41,093 bases of DNA from Steroidobacteraceae bacterium. GTDB lineage: Bacteria; Pseudomonadota; Gammaproteobacteria; Steroidobacterales; Steroidobacteraceae. The translations under genes and the position numbers were made by a program. Position 1 is the stretch's first letter, and each line of letters begins with the position of its first letter. The stretch spans positions 1-41,093 of the forward strand of contig JAHCAN010000026.1 in NCBI GenBank assembly GCA_019634915.1. Reading direction: 5' to 3'. Below the pieces are notes generated by a model, which was not told the origin of the DNA, did no database searches, and saw nothing but the letters and a program-made list of their open reading frames with translations. Positions 40,399-41,093 of this stretch are shown here, one piece after another.

Positions 40399-41093
40399 GC
40401 ACGCCCCCCGATTCGCATGCGTCCGGTGCCGCCGAGAAGCTCGTCGCGATAGTCCGGTGCCGGGTAGTGAAACGGCACCGGCCCGTCGGCGACGCCATCG
40501 AGGAATTGCCGCACGACCTCCGAGTCGCTGCGCCGCAGGTCCTCGGGGCTGCCGGACGCGACGCAGCGCCCCTGCGACAGGAGGTAACTGTCGTCGGCGA
40601 TCGCGGCGAGTTCGTGCACATCGTGCGAGACGACGATGCTCGTGATCCCGAGTACACGGTTCATCTGGCGAATCAGCCGCACGATCACGCCCATCGAGAT
40701 CGGATCGAGGCCGACGAACGGTTCGTCATAGATCAGCAGTTCGGGGTCCATCACCACCGCGCGCGCGAGCGCGACGCGCCGGGCCATGCCGCCCGACAGC
40801 TCGCTCGGCATCAGTCGCGCCGCACCGCGCAGGCCGACCGCGTGCAGCTTCGTCAGCACGAGTTCGCGGATCAGCGGCTCGGTGAGATTCGTGTGTTCGC
40901 GGACTGGAAAGGCGACGTTCTCGAAGACGTCGAGGTCGGTCAGCAGCGCGCCGTTCTGGAACAGCATGCCGATGCGCCGGCGCAGCGCAAACAGTTCGCG
41001 GCGACCGAGGTGCGCGACGCGCTCACCCCACACGCGCACCTCGCCCGAGGACGGCGCGATCTGCCCGGTGATGAGGCGCAGCAGTGTGGTCTT
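40395..41093 (-). CDS. mlaF: ABC transporter ATPase MlaF, partial
   Basis: The ATPase of the MlaFEDB phospholipid transporter; its start lies beyond the window end. The visible frame begins at the KTT of Walker A at the very edge (41085-41093). It continues with the Q loop (GMLFQNGALLTDLDVFENV), signature ELSGGMARRVALARA, Walker B LLIYDEPFVGLDP and the switch histidine in VVSHDVHE. The C terminus ends ELLGGTGRMRIGG. It is the first visible gene of mlaFEDCB. Confidence 0.95.
   Translation of the reverse strand, partial: KTTLLRLITGQIAPSSGEVRVWGERVAHLGRRELFALRRRIGMLFQNGALLTDLDVFENVAFPVREHTNLTEPLIRELVLTKLHAVGLRGAARLMPSELSGGMARRVALARAVVMDPELLIYDEPFVGLDPISMGVIVRLIRQMNRVLGITSIVVSHDVHELAAIADDSYLLSQGRCVASGSPEDLRRSDSEVVRQFLDGVADGPVPFHYPAPDYRDELLGGTGRMRIGGRA

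Overview
The window is about 41 kb of gene-dense, very GC-rich chromosome and reads as core genome of a gammaproteobacterium. The clues are conserved neighbourhoods: orn/rsgA divergent, 4.5S RNA-dnaX-ebfC-recR, bamC-like/dapA/gcvR/bcp, ppsR/ppsA divergent, and an Mla phospholipid-transport locus. GC content and gene content suggest the Xanthomonadales/Nevskiales/Steroidobacterales side of the class, but this is inference. I see no prophage, transposon, integrase, CRISPR array or defence island, and no gene-free stretch longer than 300 bases.

Layout. 1-2254: 3' part of an EmrA-type adaptor and a complete EmrB-type drug/proton antiporter (+). 2140-8603 (-): an Idh/MocA oxidoreductase, a DsbA/FrnE-like thioredoxin-fold protein, N-carbamoylputrescine amidase, a YbaA-like protein, a methyltransferase, then nadA-nadB for quinolinate synthesis. 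8646-9618: three small genes. 9719-11824: periplasmic protease Prc. 11835-19499: a drug-efflux operon of one lipoprotein adaptor and two different RND permeases, headed by a promoter with a perfect palindromic operator. 19480-20929 (-): a coiled-coil protein of unknown function and a DUF1249 protein. 20995-24234: ppsR (-) and ppsA (+), PEP synthase with its regulatory kinase/phosphatase. 24254-26134 (-): orn, a threonine/serine dehydratase and a DUF1304 membrane protein, divergent from rsgA. 27155-31359 (-): 4.5S RNA, dnaX, ebfC, recR, a GNAT acetyltransferase and a dienoyl-CoA isomerase-like protein. 31507-33207 (-): dapA, a very short BamC-like lipoprotein, tRNA-Ser(GGA) and a Rid protein. 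33328-37324 (+): gcvR, bcp, a PIN-PhoH ATPase and bepA. 37354-41093: mlaA (+) converging on mlaFEDCB (-), so all six classic Mla genes lie together.

A cell-envelope theme recurs: two efflux systems, Prc, BepA, a BamC-like lipoprotein and the Mla pathway for outer-membrane lipid asymmetry. Genes are tightly packed. About ten neighbouring pairs overlap by ATGA or GTGA, which suggests translational coupling.

I found no obviously new multi-gene system. The most interesting signals are regulatory or small-scale: a perfect operator over the RND promoter; an FNR-type box centred exactly 41.5 bp upstream of the nadA start; several promoters whose -10 box lies only 6-8 bp from the start codon, implying leaderless mRNAs (mlaA, gcvR, nadA, DUF1249 gene, Idh/MocA gene, a small membrane protein gene); open reading frames beginning 12-14 nt after a stable RNA (tRNA-Ser/rid, 4.5S/dnaX); a hairpin displaying a ribosome binding site; a mini-BamC; and several enzymes lacking a signature residue.
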